A stretch of 64,000 bases of DNA from Cercis canadensis (GCA_003255065.1 QAOA01003037.1:50579-114578); one strand, 5' to 3'; positions 47,341 through 60,060 are shown, numbered from the stretch's first letter. Notes: generated from the sequence alone by a model not told the origin. Made by a program: numbers and translations.

Positions 47341-50300
47341 TCATTGCCCATTAACCTTGAAACTCATTCCTGTTTCCATGTCAGCCACCTCAATAGCTCC
47401 ATAGGGATATACTATCTTGATCATAAATGGTCCTGACCACCTTGATTTCAACTTTCCCGGGAAGAGTCTCAATCTTGAATTGTACAGCAAGACTTGTTGT
47501 CCTGGATCAAAAATCCTTTGGATGATTCTCTTATCATGCCATTGCTTTGTCTTCTCTTTGTAAAGCTTGAAACTCTCATAAGCTTTATATCGGAATTCAT
47601 CCAGTTCGTGAAGTTGAAGGACCCTTTTTTCCCCTGCTTTTGCCAGGTTAAAATTAAGGATCTTAATGGCCCACCATGTTTTGTGCCCCAATTCCACAGG
47701 CAAATGACAAGCCTTGCCATACACTAACTGGTACGGGGACATGCCAAGAGGTGTCTTCAATGCAGTGCGGTATGCCCAAAGAGCATCATCGAGCTTCAGG
47801 GCCCAATCCTTTCTAGAGGCGCTGATAGTCTTCTCAAGAATCCTCTTCAACTCTCTATTTGACACTTCAACTTGACCACTGGTTTGTGGATGATATGGAG
47901 TTGCTATGTGGTGCCTCACTCCATACTTGCTCAATAAAGTGTCCATTCGCTTGTTGCAGAAATGAGTGCCCTCATCACTGATCAAAGCTCTTGGAACTCC
48001 AAATCTTAAGAATATATTCTGCTTGAGGAAACTCATAACTACCTGAGCATCATCGGTTCTTGTGGCAGTTGCTTTAACCCATTTAGACACGTAATCGACT
48101 GCAACCAGAATATACTCATTAGAGTATGATGATGGGAAAGGACCCATGAAATCTATTCCCCAAACATCAAACAATTCAACTTCGAGTACTAAATTCAGAG
48201 GCATTTCATGCCTTTTTGAGATGTTGTCAGTCCTTTGGCAGCGGTCACACGTCTTCACATAGTCGTAGGCGTCTTTGAAGACTGTTGGCCAGTAGAACCT
48301 TGATTGGAGAACTTTGGCAGCTGTCCGATCTCCACTGAAATGGCCACTATAGTCTGAAGCATAACAATGCCACAATATATCCTTCACCTCTTCTTGTGGG
48401 ACACATCTCCTCAAGAGCCCGTCAACACATTTTCGCAGCAAATAAGGCTCGTCCCAGACATAGAACTTAGCCTCATGAAGGAATCTTTTTAACTGTTGGG
48501 AGTTTAGATTTACCGGCAGGACCTTAGCAGTTTTAAAGTTAGCAAAATCAGCATACCATGGCAAGCTGTGCACTACAAAGAGCTGCTCGTCTGGGAATTC
48601 ATCATTAATAGGAAGAGGTGGAGCTTGGTTCTTCTCTTGTTGCTCAATCCTAGACAGGTGATCAGCTACCACATTGTCCATGTTTTTCTTGTCTTTGATC
48701 TCAAGATCAAATTCTTGCAACAACAAGATCCAACGGATGAGACTAGGCTTGGAATCCTGTTTAGCAAAGAGATACCTAAGAGCTGCATGATTAGTATATA
48801 CAATAACCTTGGCACCTACTAAATAAGAGCAAAATTTATCAAACGCAAAAACAATAGCTAACAACTCTTTTTCAGTAGTTGAGCTGAATCTAGCACATGA
48901 CTTGCATAGTATAAGGCATGCAATAACTTATTTTTTCTCTGCCCCAAAATAGCACCTACAGCTATATCACTAGCATCACACATAAGTTCAAAAGGTAAAT
49001 CCCAATCAGGTGGGATCACCACAGGAACAGTAATCAACTTTTGCTTCAATGTATTAAAAGCTAACAGACATTCCTTATTGAAAGCGAAAGTTTCATCTTT
49101 AACAAGTAGGTTACACAGGGGTTTAGTAATTTTAGAAAAATCTTGGATGAATCTTCTATAAAAGCCAGCGTGTCCCAAAAAACTATGCACCCCTTTGACA
49201 TTAGTAGGAGGGGGCAATTTTTCAATCACCTCTACTTTAGCCCTATCTACCTCTATCCCCTTGGCAAAAATTTTATGTCCTAAGACAATCCCTTCTCTGA
49301 CCATAAAATGACATTTTTCTCAATTCAAAACCAAATTGGTTTCTTGGCATCTTTTTAACACTAAAGACAGATTATGCAAGCATATATCATAAGAAAAACC
49401 AAAAATAGAAAAGTCATCCATAAAAATTTCTATAAATTTCTCATTCATGTCAGAGAATATGGAAAGCATACACTTTTGAAAAGTGGCCAGGGCATTGCAC
49501 AATCCGAATGGCATCCTCCGATATGCATACGCTCCATAGGGGCAAGTGAATGCGGTCTTTTCCTAACCCTCTAGAGCTATGGCAATCTGGTTATAACCCG
49601 AATACCCGTCCAGAAAATAGTAATGCTCATGACCAGCTAGGCGCTCCAGCATTTGATCTATAAATGGGAAAGGGAAATAGTCCTTCCTTGTGGCATCATT
49701 CAGTTTTCTGTAATGGATGCATACGCGCCATCTCGTGACTGTTCTAGTGGGAATTAGTTCATTCTTTTCACTCATCACCACTGTTGTCCCTCCTTTCTTG
49801 GACAGCACCTGAACTGGGCTCACCCATGAACTGTTCGAGATGGGGTAAATAACTCCATCATCTAGGAGTTTTACCACTTCCTTTCGCACTACTTCCTTCA
49901 TGATTAGATTCAGTCTCCTTTGGGGTTGTACGACAGCTTTATGGTTCTCTTCCATGAGGATCTTGTGCATACAAAAGGATGGACTGATGCCTTTTAAATC
50001 AGCAATCGACCATCCAATGGCGCTCTTATACTCCCTCAACACCCGTAACAGTTTTTCCTCCTCAACCTTAGTTAATTTGGAATTGATGATAACAGGAGAG
50101 GAATTATTCTCACCAAGGAAGGCATACTTCAAAGTCAGCAGTAGTGGCTTGAGCTCAACTTTTGGAGATTCCTCTTGATTCACATCCTTTTTTAATTCTT
50201 CTAGCTTAGGTGGTGTGGATGTCGAATACGATGGTAGAGCATCCAATAATGCTACATGTTCTACGTATGCTGAATCTCCTGCTAAATCAATCATGGTCAC

Positions 50301-52586
50301 TGCATCCACCAAGACTCTTTCAAGAGGACAAGAGGTCAGATTCTCCCTGAACGTGCTAGCAATGAAAGAGTCCAGAATATCCAGGCGGAAGCATTCTTCT
50401 TTCTCCATAGGGTGTTGAATCGCACTGAACACGTTGAAGATCACCTTCTCATCTTGAACTTTTAGAGTCAGAGTCCCATCAGCTACATCTATCAATGCTC
50501 TCTCAGTAGCTAGAAATGGTCATCCCAAGATCAGTGGAATCTTTCCATCCTCCTCCATGTCTAGGACAACAAAATCTACCAGAAAGATGAACTTGTCAAC
50601 CTTAACCAAGACATCCTCTACTAGACCGTAGGGATGTTTGATAGACCGGTCGGCAAGTTGAAGCGTAATCATGATGGGTTTTGCTTGACCAATTCCCAAC
50701 TTCTTGAAGATGGACAGAGGCATAAGGCTCACAGTCGCTCCCAGATCACATAATGCCTTCCCAAAAGTGATGTCTCCAATAGTGCTCAAAATGGAGAAAC
50801 TTCCAGGATCTTTGAGCTTTGGAGGCAATTTCCTCTGTAGAATAGCACTGCACTCCTCAGTCAACATGACTGTCTCATCATCTCTGATTCTTCTTTTCTT
50901 GGTCAGAAGATCCTTCATAAATTTAACATAGGATGACATTTGTTCCAGCGTTTCAGCAAAAGGTATGTTTATCTGCAATTTCTTGAAAACCTCTAAGAAC
51001 TTGTTGAATTGCTTTTCATCTTGGTGTTTCTTGAGCCATTGAGGAAAAGGCATATTGACTGGAGGTATTGTAGCACAAGGTCTGGTCAATTTCTCCCCTT
51101 CTTCTCTACTTTCTGCCTTTGTGGGATGACTAGATGTTGTGTTCCCATTTGTCCTAGTGACCTTATCATCTTCCTCTTCTGGTGTATCTTGTCTTGGGAT
51201 GGGCTCCAATACTTTTCCGCTGCTTGTAGTTATGGCCTTCACATGCTCCTTAGGATTTGGAATAGTATCACTGGGCAAGGAACCTTGGGGCCTGTCTGCC
51301 AATTGTCTTGCTATCTGTCCCACCAGAGTTTCCAACTTCCGAATTTATGCATCTTGATTTCTGAACCCACTCCTGGTTTCCTCCATAAACGTCACAATTT
51401 TCTGAATGAAAGCCGAGGTTTGAGTGGTCAATTTCTCTAGTGCATTCTCCAAAGAATGACTCTTCTCATTGGGTTGAGATTGTGAAGCATAACCTTGAGT
51501 TGACTGTTGTGGGGACTGATATGCATAGTTGGGTCTATGAGAATCCCCTTGATTTCCTTGATTACCCCATGAGAAATTTGGGTGATTCCTCCACCCCGGA
51601 TTATATGTAGGAGCATAAGGATTATTCTGAGGTCTTGGAGGATTTCCCATGTAGTTCACTTGTTCTTGAGACACTGGAGGGCCAAACATGTTGCCCGGGC
51701 ACTCTCCATTAACATGGTTCCCTGCACAGAAATCACAAATTGGTGGAGAGAAGTTGACTGCATTCACGTTGACAGTCTCGAACTTCTTGGACAGCTCAGC
51801 CGCCTGTTGTGTTAATAACTTTTTCTGGGCTAACAGTGCATCTAGTGTCCCGACTTCCATTATGCCTCTCTTGACTATGGATCTCTCTCCTTGACTCTGG
51901 TAGTCATTACAAGTCATCTTCTCAAACAAGTCTCAGGCTTGCTCCGAAGTTTTATAATTCACAGCTCTTCCTGCTGCAGCATCTACATTTGCCTTTGTGT
52001 GAGGAAGCATACCGTTGTAAAAATTCTGGACTTAGATCCAAAATTCAAAAGAGTGATGCAGGCATCTCCTCAGTATATCATTGTACCGCTCCCAAGCCTC
52101 ACTCAACGATTCTCCATCATGTTGGTGGAATGAAGTAATCTCTATCCTCAACCTTGCTGATTTGGAAGGAAGGAAATACCGAGCGAGAAACTTATTCACT
52201 AAATCTGACCAAGTGGTGATGCTGCCCCTTGGTTGAGAATCCAACCAGCTTCTGGCCTTATCTCGCATAGAAAAAGGAAAGAGCCTGAGTCGAATTGCAT
52301 CATCACTGACCACATTCAACTTCACCGTGTCACAAATCTGCAGAAAGTTGGCTATGTGTCCATTTGGATCTTCTAGCACACTTCCACTGAACTGATTGTG
52401 CTGTACTAGTTGAAGTAGAGCTGGTTTGAGTTCAAAGTGATTGACTTGAACTGGTGGTCCTGTTATACTCGCTCCACATCCTGTGGCTGTTGGGATGGAA
52501 TACTCCATGAGCGTTCGAGGTGGAGGGTTTTGTGCAGCTCCATTGTCATTATTGTGCACTGAAGGATTCTGGTTTTGTTCTGCCAT
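47341..52586 (-). pseudogene. element 2 gag-pol
   Basis: Minus strand, gag from MAEQNQNPSVHNN. Gag core (RDKARSWLDSQPRGS, ESLSEAWERYND), zinc knuckle CDFCAGNHVNGEC (CX2CX3HX4C), Gln/Asn/Pro-rich linker, protease (CDLGATVSLMPLSIFKKLG), RT (FMDDFSIFG), RNase H, integrase with intact HHCC and D, D, E ([27 protein letters not shown]). Stops at 52032, 51345, 50520, 49563 and 49320 and one near 51950; all but one are C-to-T type. A 13-bp deletion near 48884 in RNase H shifts frame; beyond it the frame is open for 507 codons through integrase. Best preserved pol of the nest. Confidence 0.9.
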
Positions 52587-52723
52587 AACTGTTGGTTGTG
52601 CTTGTCTTGCTCCTCTAGCTTGCTTGCGAAGTGTTCAAGCTATTCTCTCAATCTCAGGATCAAAAGCTAATGAGCTAGAATCGAGAGTACCTCGCATACA
52701 CCAAGATTAAAGTAGGATAAGCN

Positions 52724-54634
52724 TTGATCTCAAGATCAAATTCCTGCAACAGCAAGATCCAACGGATGAGCCTAGGCTTGGAGTCCTGTTTAGCAAAAAG
52801 ATACCTAAGAGTTACAAGATCAGTATATACAATAACCTTGGCATCTACTAAATAAGAGCGGAATTTATCAAAGGCAAAAACAATAGCTAATAACTCTTTT
52901 TCAGTAGTGGCATAGTTAAGTTGAGCAGAATCTAGCACATGGCTTGCATAATATATTGCATGCAATAACTTGTTTTTCCTCTGCCCCAAAACAGCACCTA
53001 CAGCTATATCACTAGCATCACACATAAGTTCAAAAGGTAAATCCCAATTAGGTGGGATCACAATAGGGGCAGTAATCAACTTTTGCTTCAATGTGTTAAA
53101 GGCTAACAGACATTCATCATTGAAAACAAAGGTTTCATCTCTAACAAGGACGTTACACAGGGGTTTAGCAATTTTAGAAAAATCCTGGATGAATCTTCTA
53201 TAAAAGCCAGCGTGTCCCAAAAAACTACGCACCCCTTTGACATTAGTAGGAGGGGGTAANCGCACCCCTTTGACATTAGCAGGAGGGGGTAATTTTTCAA
53301 TCACCTCTACTTTAGCCCTATCTACCTCTATCCCTTTGGCAGAAATTTTATGTCTTAAGACAATCCCCTCTCTCACCATAAAATGGCACTTTTCCCAATT
53401 CAAAACCAAATTGGTTTCTTGGCATCTTTTTAACACTAAGGACGGATTATGCAAGCATATATCATAAGAAGAGCCAAAAACAGAAAAGTCATCCATAAAA
53501 ATTTCTATAAATTTCTCATTCATGTCAGAAAATATGGAAAGCATACACCTATAAAAAGTGGCCGGGGCATTGCACAATCCGAATGGCATCCTTCTATATG
53601 CATAAACTCCATAGGGGAAGTGAAGGCGGTCTTTTCCTGATCCTCCGGAGCTATGGCAATCTGGTTGTAACCCGAATACCCGTCAAAAAAATAGTAATGC
53701 TCATGATCGGCTAGGCGCTCCAGCATTTGATCTATAAATAGGAGAGAGAAATGGTCCTTCCTCGTGGCATCATTCAGTTTTCTGTAGTCGATGCACACGC
53801 GCCATCCCGTGACTGTTCTAGTGAGAATTAGTTCATTCTTTTCATTCATCACCACTGTTGTCCCTCTTTTCTTGGGCACCACCTGAACTGGGCTCACCCA
53901 TGAACTGTCCGAGATGAGGTAAATAACTCCAGCATCTAGGAGTTTTACCACTTCCTTTCGTACTACTTCCTTCATGATCGGATTCAGTCTCCTTTAGGGT
54001 TGTACGACAGCTTTATGGTTCTCTTCCATGAGGATCTTGTGCATACAAAAAGATGGACTGATGCCTTTTAAATCAGCAATCGACCATCCAATGGCGCTCT
54101 TATACTCCCTCAACACCCGTAACAGTTTCTCCTCCTCAACTTTAGTTAATTCAGAATTTATAATAACGGGAGAGGAATTATTCTCACCAAGGAAGACATA
54201 CTTCAAAGTCACAGGTAGCGGCTTAAGCTCAACTTTTGGAGATTGCTCTTGATTCACATCCTTTTTTAAATCTTCTACCTTTGGTGGTGAGGATGTCGAA
54301 TACGATGGTAGAGCATCCAATAATGCTACATGTTCTGCGCATGCTGAATCTCCTGCTAAATCAATCATGGTCACTGCATTAACCAAGACTCTTTCAAGAG
54401 GACAAGAGGTCAGATTCTCCCTGAACGTGCTAGAAATGATAGAGTCCAGAATATCCAGGCGGAAGCATTATTCTTTCTCCGTAAGGTGTTGCATCGCACT
54501 GAACACGTTGAAGATCACCTTCTCATCTTGAACTTTCAGAGTCAGAGTCCCATCAGCTACATCTATCAATGCTCTCCCAGTAGCTAGAAATGGCCGTCCC
54601 AAGATCAGTGGAATTTCTCCATCCTCCTCCATGT
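52724..54634 (-). pseudogene. element 1 RT and RNase H
   Basis: Minus strand: RVCIDYRKLNDATRKDH, FIDQMLERL, FGLCNAPATF, catalytic FMDDFSVFG, then [17 protein letters not shown] and [19 protein letters not shown]. Breaks are a 1-bp deletion at about 53616 and a TAA at 53994-53996. At 53230-53285 a near-duplicate of about 38 bp surrounds the N at 53260. The right border of element 2 should lie near 52910; 52724-52910 overlaps 36672-36858. Confidence 0.85.
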
Positions 54635-56770
54635 CTAGGACAACAAATCCACCGGAAAGATGAACTTGTCAACCTTAACCAAGACATCCTCTACTAGACC
54701 GTAGGGATGTTTGATAGACCGGTCGGCAAGTTGAAGCGTAATCATTGTGGGTTTTGCTTGACCAATTCCCAACTTCTTGAAGATGGACAGAGGCATGAGA
54801 CTCACACTCGCTCCCAGATCACATAACACCTTCCCAAAAGTGATGTCTCCAATGGTGCACGGAATGGAGAAACTTCTAGGATCTTTGAGCTTTGGAGGCA
54901 ATTTCCTCTGTAGAATAGCACTGCACTCCTCAGTCAACATGACTGTCTCATCATCTCTGATTCTTCTTTTCTTGGTCAGAAGATCCTTCATAAATTTAAC
55001 ATAGGATGACATTTGTTCCAGCGCTTCAGCAAAAGGTATGTTTATCTGTAATTTCTTGAAAACCTCTAAGAACTTGCTGAATTGCTTTTCATCCTGGTGC
55101 TTCTTGAGCCTTTGAGCAAAAGGAACCTTGACTGGAGGTATTGGAGCACATGGTCTGGTCAATTTATCGCCTTCTTCCCTACTTCCTGCCTCTGTGGGAC
55201 AGCTAGATGCTGTGTCCCCATTTGTCCTAGTGACCTTATCATCTTCCTCTTCTGGTATTTCTTGTCTTGGGATGGGCTCAACCACTTTTCCGCTCCTTGT
55301 AGTTATGGCCTTCACATGCTCCTTAGGATTTGGAATAGTATCACTGGGCAAGGAGCCTTGAGGTCTGTCTGTCAATTGTCTCACTATCTATCCCACTTGA
55401 GTTTCCAACTTCCGAATTGATGCATCTTGATTTTTGAACCCGCTCTTGGTTTCCTCCATAAACGTTGCAGTTTTCTGAATGAAAGTCGAGGTTTGAGTGG
55501 TCAATTTCTCTAGTGCATTCTCCAAAGAAGGACTCTTCTCATTGGTTTGAGATTGTGAAGCATGACCTTGAGTTGACTGTTGTGGGGACTGATATGAGTA
55601 GTTGGGTCTGTGGGAACCCCCTTGATTTCTTTGATTATCCCATGAGAAATTTGGGTGATTCCGCCACCCCGGATTGTATGTAGGAGCATAAGGATTATTC
55701 TGAGGTCTTGGAGGATTTCCTACATAGTTCACTTGCTCTTAAGACACTGGAGGGCTAAACATGTTGCCTGGGCACTCTCCATTAACATGGTTCCCTGCAC
55801 AGAAATCACAAACTGGTGGAGAGAAGTTAACTGCATTCACGTTGACAGTCTCAAACTTTTTGGACGGCTCAGCCACCTGTTGTGTTAATAACTTGTTCTG
55901 GGCTAACAGCGCATCTAGTGTCCCGACTTCTATCACCCCTCTCTTGACTATGGATCTCTCTCCTTGACTTTGGTAGTCATTACAAGCCATCTTCTCAAAC
56001 AAGTCTCGGGCTTGCTCCAGAGTTTTATAATTCACAGTTCCTCCTGCTGCAGCATCCACATTTGCCTTTGTCTGAGGAAGCATATCGTTGTAAAAACTCT
56101 GGACTTGGATCCAAAATTCAAAAGAGTGATGCGGGCATCTCCTCAGTATATCATTGTACCTCTCCTAAGCCTCACTCAACGATTCTCCATCTTGTTGGCG
56201 GAATGAAGTAATCTCTGTCCTCAACCTTGCTAATTTGGAAGGAGGGAAATACCGAGCGAGAAACTTATTCACCAAATCTGACCAAGTGGTGATGCTGCCC
56301 CTTGGTTAAGAATCCAACCAGCTTCGGGCCTTATCTTGCACAGAAAAAGGAAAGAGCCTGAGTCAAATTGCATCATCACTGACCCCATTCAACTTCATCG
56401 TGTCACAAATCTGCAGAAAGTTTGCTATATGTCCATTTGGATCTTCTAGCACACTTCCACTGAACTAATTGTGTTGTACTAGCTGAAGCAGAGCTGGTTT
56501 GAGTTTAAAGTGATTGGCTTGAACTGGTGGTCCTATTATACTCGCTCCACATCTTGCGGCTGTTGGGATGGAACCCTCCAAGAGCGTCCGAGGTGGAGGG
56601 TTTTGTGCAGCTCCATTGTCATTATTGTGCACTGGAGGATTCTGGTTTTGTTCTGCCATAACTGTCGGTTGTGCTTGTCTTGCTCCTCTAGCTTGCTTGC
56701 GAAGTCTTTGAGTTGTTCTCTCAATCTCAGGATCAAAAGCTAATGAGATGGAATCGAGAGTACCTCGCAT
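54635..56770 (-). pseudogene. element 1 gag and protease
   Basis: Minus strand from MRGTLDSISLAFDPEIERTT, followed by the same gag core, knuckle (CDFCAGNHVNGEC), linker and protease (CDLGASVSLMPLSIFKKLG) as element 2. Stops at 56465, near 56308, near 56168, 55739 and 55388, all explained by C-to-T or G-to-A changes against element 2. A 1-bp deletion near 54645 shifts frame after the protease. The 54469 region has a further stop. Confidence 0.87.
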
Positions 56771-56912
56771 ACACCAAGATTAAAGTAGGATAAGCAATTG
56801 AGAGAAACAAGTTAACAGCAGATAAAATATTTGAACCAGATTTACTAACAAGAATTTCAAAATCCAAATTAGGACCTAATTGGTGACTTTTAATATTGCT
56901 TATATACCATTA

Positions 56913-56931
56913 ATCCCCGGCAACGGCGTCA
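56913..56931 (-). other. primer binding site, tRNA-Asp type
   Basis: The plus strand reads ATCCCCGGCAACGGCGTCA, which matches the 3' end of plant tRNA-Asp(GUC) from memory except for one base (CGTCA for CGCCA). It lies six bases inside the 5' LTR of element 1. A tRNA-Asp primer is reported for Athila elements. Confidence 0.8.
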
Positions 56932-57866
56932 AAAACTTGATGGGACTTTTTTCGGCAAGTATACCGGGTCACACAAGTAATATAATGATGAGTAGAGTAT
57001 CGTTCCCACGAGGATTAAGGCTAGCAACTACCAATTTCATCAATAAAGATTCTATTTGGAAAGATAAATGGTTTGGATTGAAGGCAGCCCAAGAATGAGC
57101 AGCTGCAATTAACTAAGTAACAAACTAAGTAACAAAACTCGAACAATATCGTAAACAATCTTTAAGAAACAATCTAAATGTGAAATTGATAATAAGAATG
57201 AGAAAGGTTAGGGGTTGATTTCATTTACTTGCAAATTCGATTACCTCATAGACAAGGTAATCTCAGAAACAATACTGAACTACTTATTTCAATTACAATT
57301 CCTTTGTTGTTGGTTTATTTCCTTAATGTGATTGAACCCAATTCCTTGGTGAAACAATCCTCCCTATACCAATTACTTGTCCAATTCCTTGACACAACTA
57401 ATTAATCTAGGTGATTTGGTTCTAGGAAATTAATCTAATACCACCTAAACGAAGTTATCTATTCCTAGATTAACTCAATTTAGGACAGAATTTACAGAGC
57501 ACATTCGGATCTTACTATTCCTAGTATCGAAACGAATCTTTTAACCATTCAAATGGTAGCTAAGCATTTAAAGGCATTAATAACAGTAAATTCCATTCAA
57601 CAAAAGGAGTTGTACTAAAACAAGTTTATTCAATCTCGAAACCTCATTACAATTGAATTACATTAAACCCCTAACACAAAGAATTTAGCTACTCATAACT
57701 GAATTCAATAAAAGCAAATAGATAAAGTTAAACATGAGATGAAGAGAAGAAGAAGAAGAAGAAAGAACTATATGTTGATCGAGTCACAATTGCTCTCCTT
57801 CCTACTCTAGCTCCTCTCCTCCTTTTCTTCCTAAGTACGGCCTCCCTAATCCCATGCATCAGACTT

Positions 57867-57876
57867 CCTTTTATAT
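57867..57876 (-). promoter_or_regulatory. LTR TATA box (element 1)
   Basis: ATATAAAAGG on the minus strand, conserved in the other LTRs (TATAAAAGGAA). The palindrome array lies immediately upstream, so the transcription start is expected near 57835-57845. Confidence 0.65.
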
Positions 57877-57909
57877 CTGTGCAAAAATTAGGTCTTCTAC
57901 TCAGAAATA

Positions 57910-58270
57910 GCTCGAACACGGCTATGACACGGCCGTGTTCCCTTTTTGGACATGACCGTGTCACTTATGTTGCTTTTCTGGTCATTGAACACGGGCCCAT
58001 ACACGGTCGTGTTCTTCTCTAGGCCTGGCCGTGTCTTTTCTGTGTAGACTCTGCCTGTTCAACACGCCCTCACACACGCCCGTGTCTGTTCTGGTATTGG
58101 GCGTGTTTGTCTCCAGACAAGGTTAGTGTTCTCTTGGACCCTCTGCTTAAACAACACGGCCTTGAACACGGCCGTGTCAGTTCTTGTCTAAGGCCGTGTT
58201 TGTCCACAAGCTTGAGCAGCAACCTCTGGATATTAGACACGAGGGAAACACGGCCGTGCTTGTGCCCGTG
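57910..58270. repeat. ACACGG/CCGTGT palindromes in element 1 5' LTR
   Basis: More than a dozen half-sites, several as full palindromes such as GAACACGGCCGTGT (around 58164), directly upstream of the LTR TATA box. Confidence 0.85.
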
Positions 58271-58484
58271 TCTTAATGAAAACTTGGTGTGAGGCTGCTT
58301 TTCTTGCCATTTGCTCCATGAATTGCTTCCAAATTCTTCTTATTTCTTGATTACCCATCTTTGTACCTGTCAAAACCAATATATGGATTAAACACCAAGT
58401 TTAGAGAGGATTTGATCACAATGCAGGTAAGAATTCAATATTAAAGCATGGTTTTTATAGTCCTAAAAGACAAGTATCAATAGT

Positions 58485-59859
58485 ATTCACAATTTGATAC
58501 TAATCATGTTGAATTAGAAAAGAATTGATAAATTGATTTAGACTTTTGCAAATTGAAACTAATATTGTGTATTTTTTTCAATTTTGAACAAATTAAGTTT
58601 AATTTGAAATGGAGTTGCATGAAATTATACTTTCCTATCCCAATTTGAAATGAGAATCATTGCATTAAGTGGATTTAGGGCTTTTCAATTGATACTAGTT
58701 GCATATAATTAAATTGAAGTTATTTTCAAATTTTCACAAATTATCTTGAATTGAAATGAAATTAATTGAAATTATGTAAACTCACATAATGATTAAATTA
58801 GGATACTAAATTCTAAAAATCCCTAGTTAGATTGCACATAGTGATGAGTGGACACTCCAATTAAGATCAATTCTAGGATTGGATTTGATTCATTTGGATA
58901 TAGTGGTAAAGTAGTAGATGTTTTAATTTAGATCAATCCTAAAATTAGGGTTGATTCAATTGATTTCATAAGTAGCTAAGCAGGAACCCTAATTTAGACT
59001 AATTTAAAAAATACGCTCCTCCAATTCAAAAAATTTATAGGATAGACAAATCAATAAGAAAACATTGTAGCTTTTATGTAATGAGTTCGTGCTGAAGGCA
59101 ATTGTTAGTGTTTACAATGTTTATCTTAATAATATCACTTTCTAACAAATATGTGTTTCTACTTTTGGTCAAAGATAAGAATTTGTATTTATTCATGAAA
59201 CAGCTAAACAACGAGTAACCATATGACTCTGTAATGCTTTTGATTCATGCATATTGGACAATGGATACTTCCGTAATGACACTAAATTGAGTTTGACATT
59301 TGAATGAAAAGCGGGCCAACAGAAGTTCCTCAGAAAAAGTCCTTGAAAATGAAAATGAAATTGTCAATAAAGATTTTCTCTGCCATCATAAATCAACAAT
59401 ATAACAGAAAAGGTTTCTCGTTCTAATCAGTTCTACTGTCAAACTAATTCAGGGGGAGCCATTCTGTCAATAGTTTTAGAGCCAACATCTTAACTGGCTG
59501 AATTTTCTTCTATGTACCAATTCTGAGTGTAACCCATGTCCATTGAAGCAGCATCAAGTATAAAATTTTTATTGTGGGTTGTGGTTCGGTTTTGAATTTC
59601 CATGGCGTGACTGGATCAAATTGAGTTGATAATTGAATGCGAATAGAGAAAAGTTCCCAGGAAAAGTCCTCAGAAGTGAAAAACTTGGGTTTCACTTTAT
59701 TGGAAAATTTGTTCTCTGCTGTGAAATAAGGCAACTGGTACTTTCAGTCAATAATTCTTTTTGACTAAAAAATTAGAAACAAATAAATGTTTTTTAGCTC
59801 TAAATTCTAAAACAAAATGTACTGTAATTGATAGATATCTACCCAAAAAATGTAGCGTT
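58485..59859. other. intergenic, AT-rich with local duplication
   Basis: 58490-59060 is AATTGAATT-rich like 25370-25740. A block near 59320-59420 (AAAAGTCC...TTTTCTCTGC) recurs loosely at 59640-59740. No gene. Confidence 0.45.
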
Positions 59860-60060
59860 GGAACAATACAATTATGCAAATAGCATTATGCTCAAGTTTT
59901 ATTTGGCAAAATGAGGTGGAAACCGAAAACTTATGATAGCCTTATTCATTTGAACAGGCCAACTGAGATTGGTTCAGTTAGTAACGATCAAAGCACTTCG
60001 CTTCTAAGACTTATGTTTCATCCGTTACTAGCAGTCATTCTTGGTAAGTAATCTTATAAT
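59860..60060. repeat. SDR upstream block, copy 2
   Basis: Direct match to 19590-19790 (CAAATAGCATTATGCTCAAG / TTTTATTTGGCAAAAT ... GTTACTAGCAG). No SDR coding sequence follows before the window end. Confidence 0.65.

Larger units (their letters stand above)
36859..52722 (-). mobile_element. element 2: nested Athila-like retrotransposon, 5' LTR missing
   Basis: The same family as element 1. It has a 3' LTR (36859-38425), polypurine tract, third ORF (39508-41034), palindrome array split by element 3, integrase to gag (47341-52586), and a leader ending at an N (52723). The expected 5' LTR, primer site and target duplication are absent at the right border. In their place is a 187-bp repeat of element 1 sequence (36672-36858 against 52724-52910) that is not identical. 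The insertion point, after CAGTAGTGG within RNase H, is clear on the left only. An assembly collapse at the N is the simplest explanation. Confidence 0.8.
29104..58479 (-). mobile_element. element 1: outer Athila-like Ty3/gypsy retrotransposon
   Basis: Bounded by direct repeats ATAGT (29099-29103 and 58480-58484) and by two LTRs of about 1.5 kb that look alike at nearly every position. Reading on the minus strand the order is 5' LTR (56938-58479), tRNA-Asp-type primer site, gag with a CX2CX3HX4C knuckle, protease (CDLGA), RT, RNase H, integrase, a third ORF, polypurine tract and 3' LTR (29104-30627). RT-before-integrase order and the extra ORF after pol fit the Athila branch of Ty3/gypsy. Its pol is interrupted by element 2 (36859-52722). 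All ORFs are broken, so it cannot move by itself. Without the nested insertion it would be about 13.5 kb. Confidence 0.88.
56938..58479 (-). repeat. 5' LTR of element 1
   Basis: 1542 bp, TGATGGGAC... to ...AAGTATCA on the plus strand. It carries the ACACGG/CCGTGT array (57910-58270) upstream of a TATA box, and a U5 end with the AACGATACTCTACTC block (minus strand) that recurs in the LTR starting at 63450. Confidence 0.92.
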
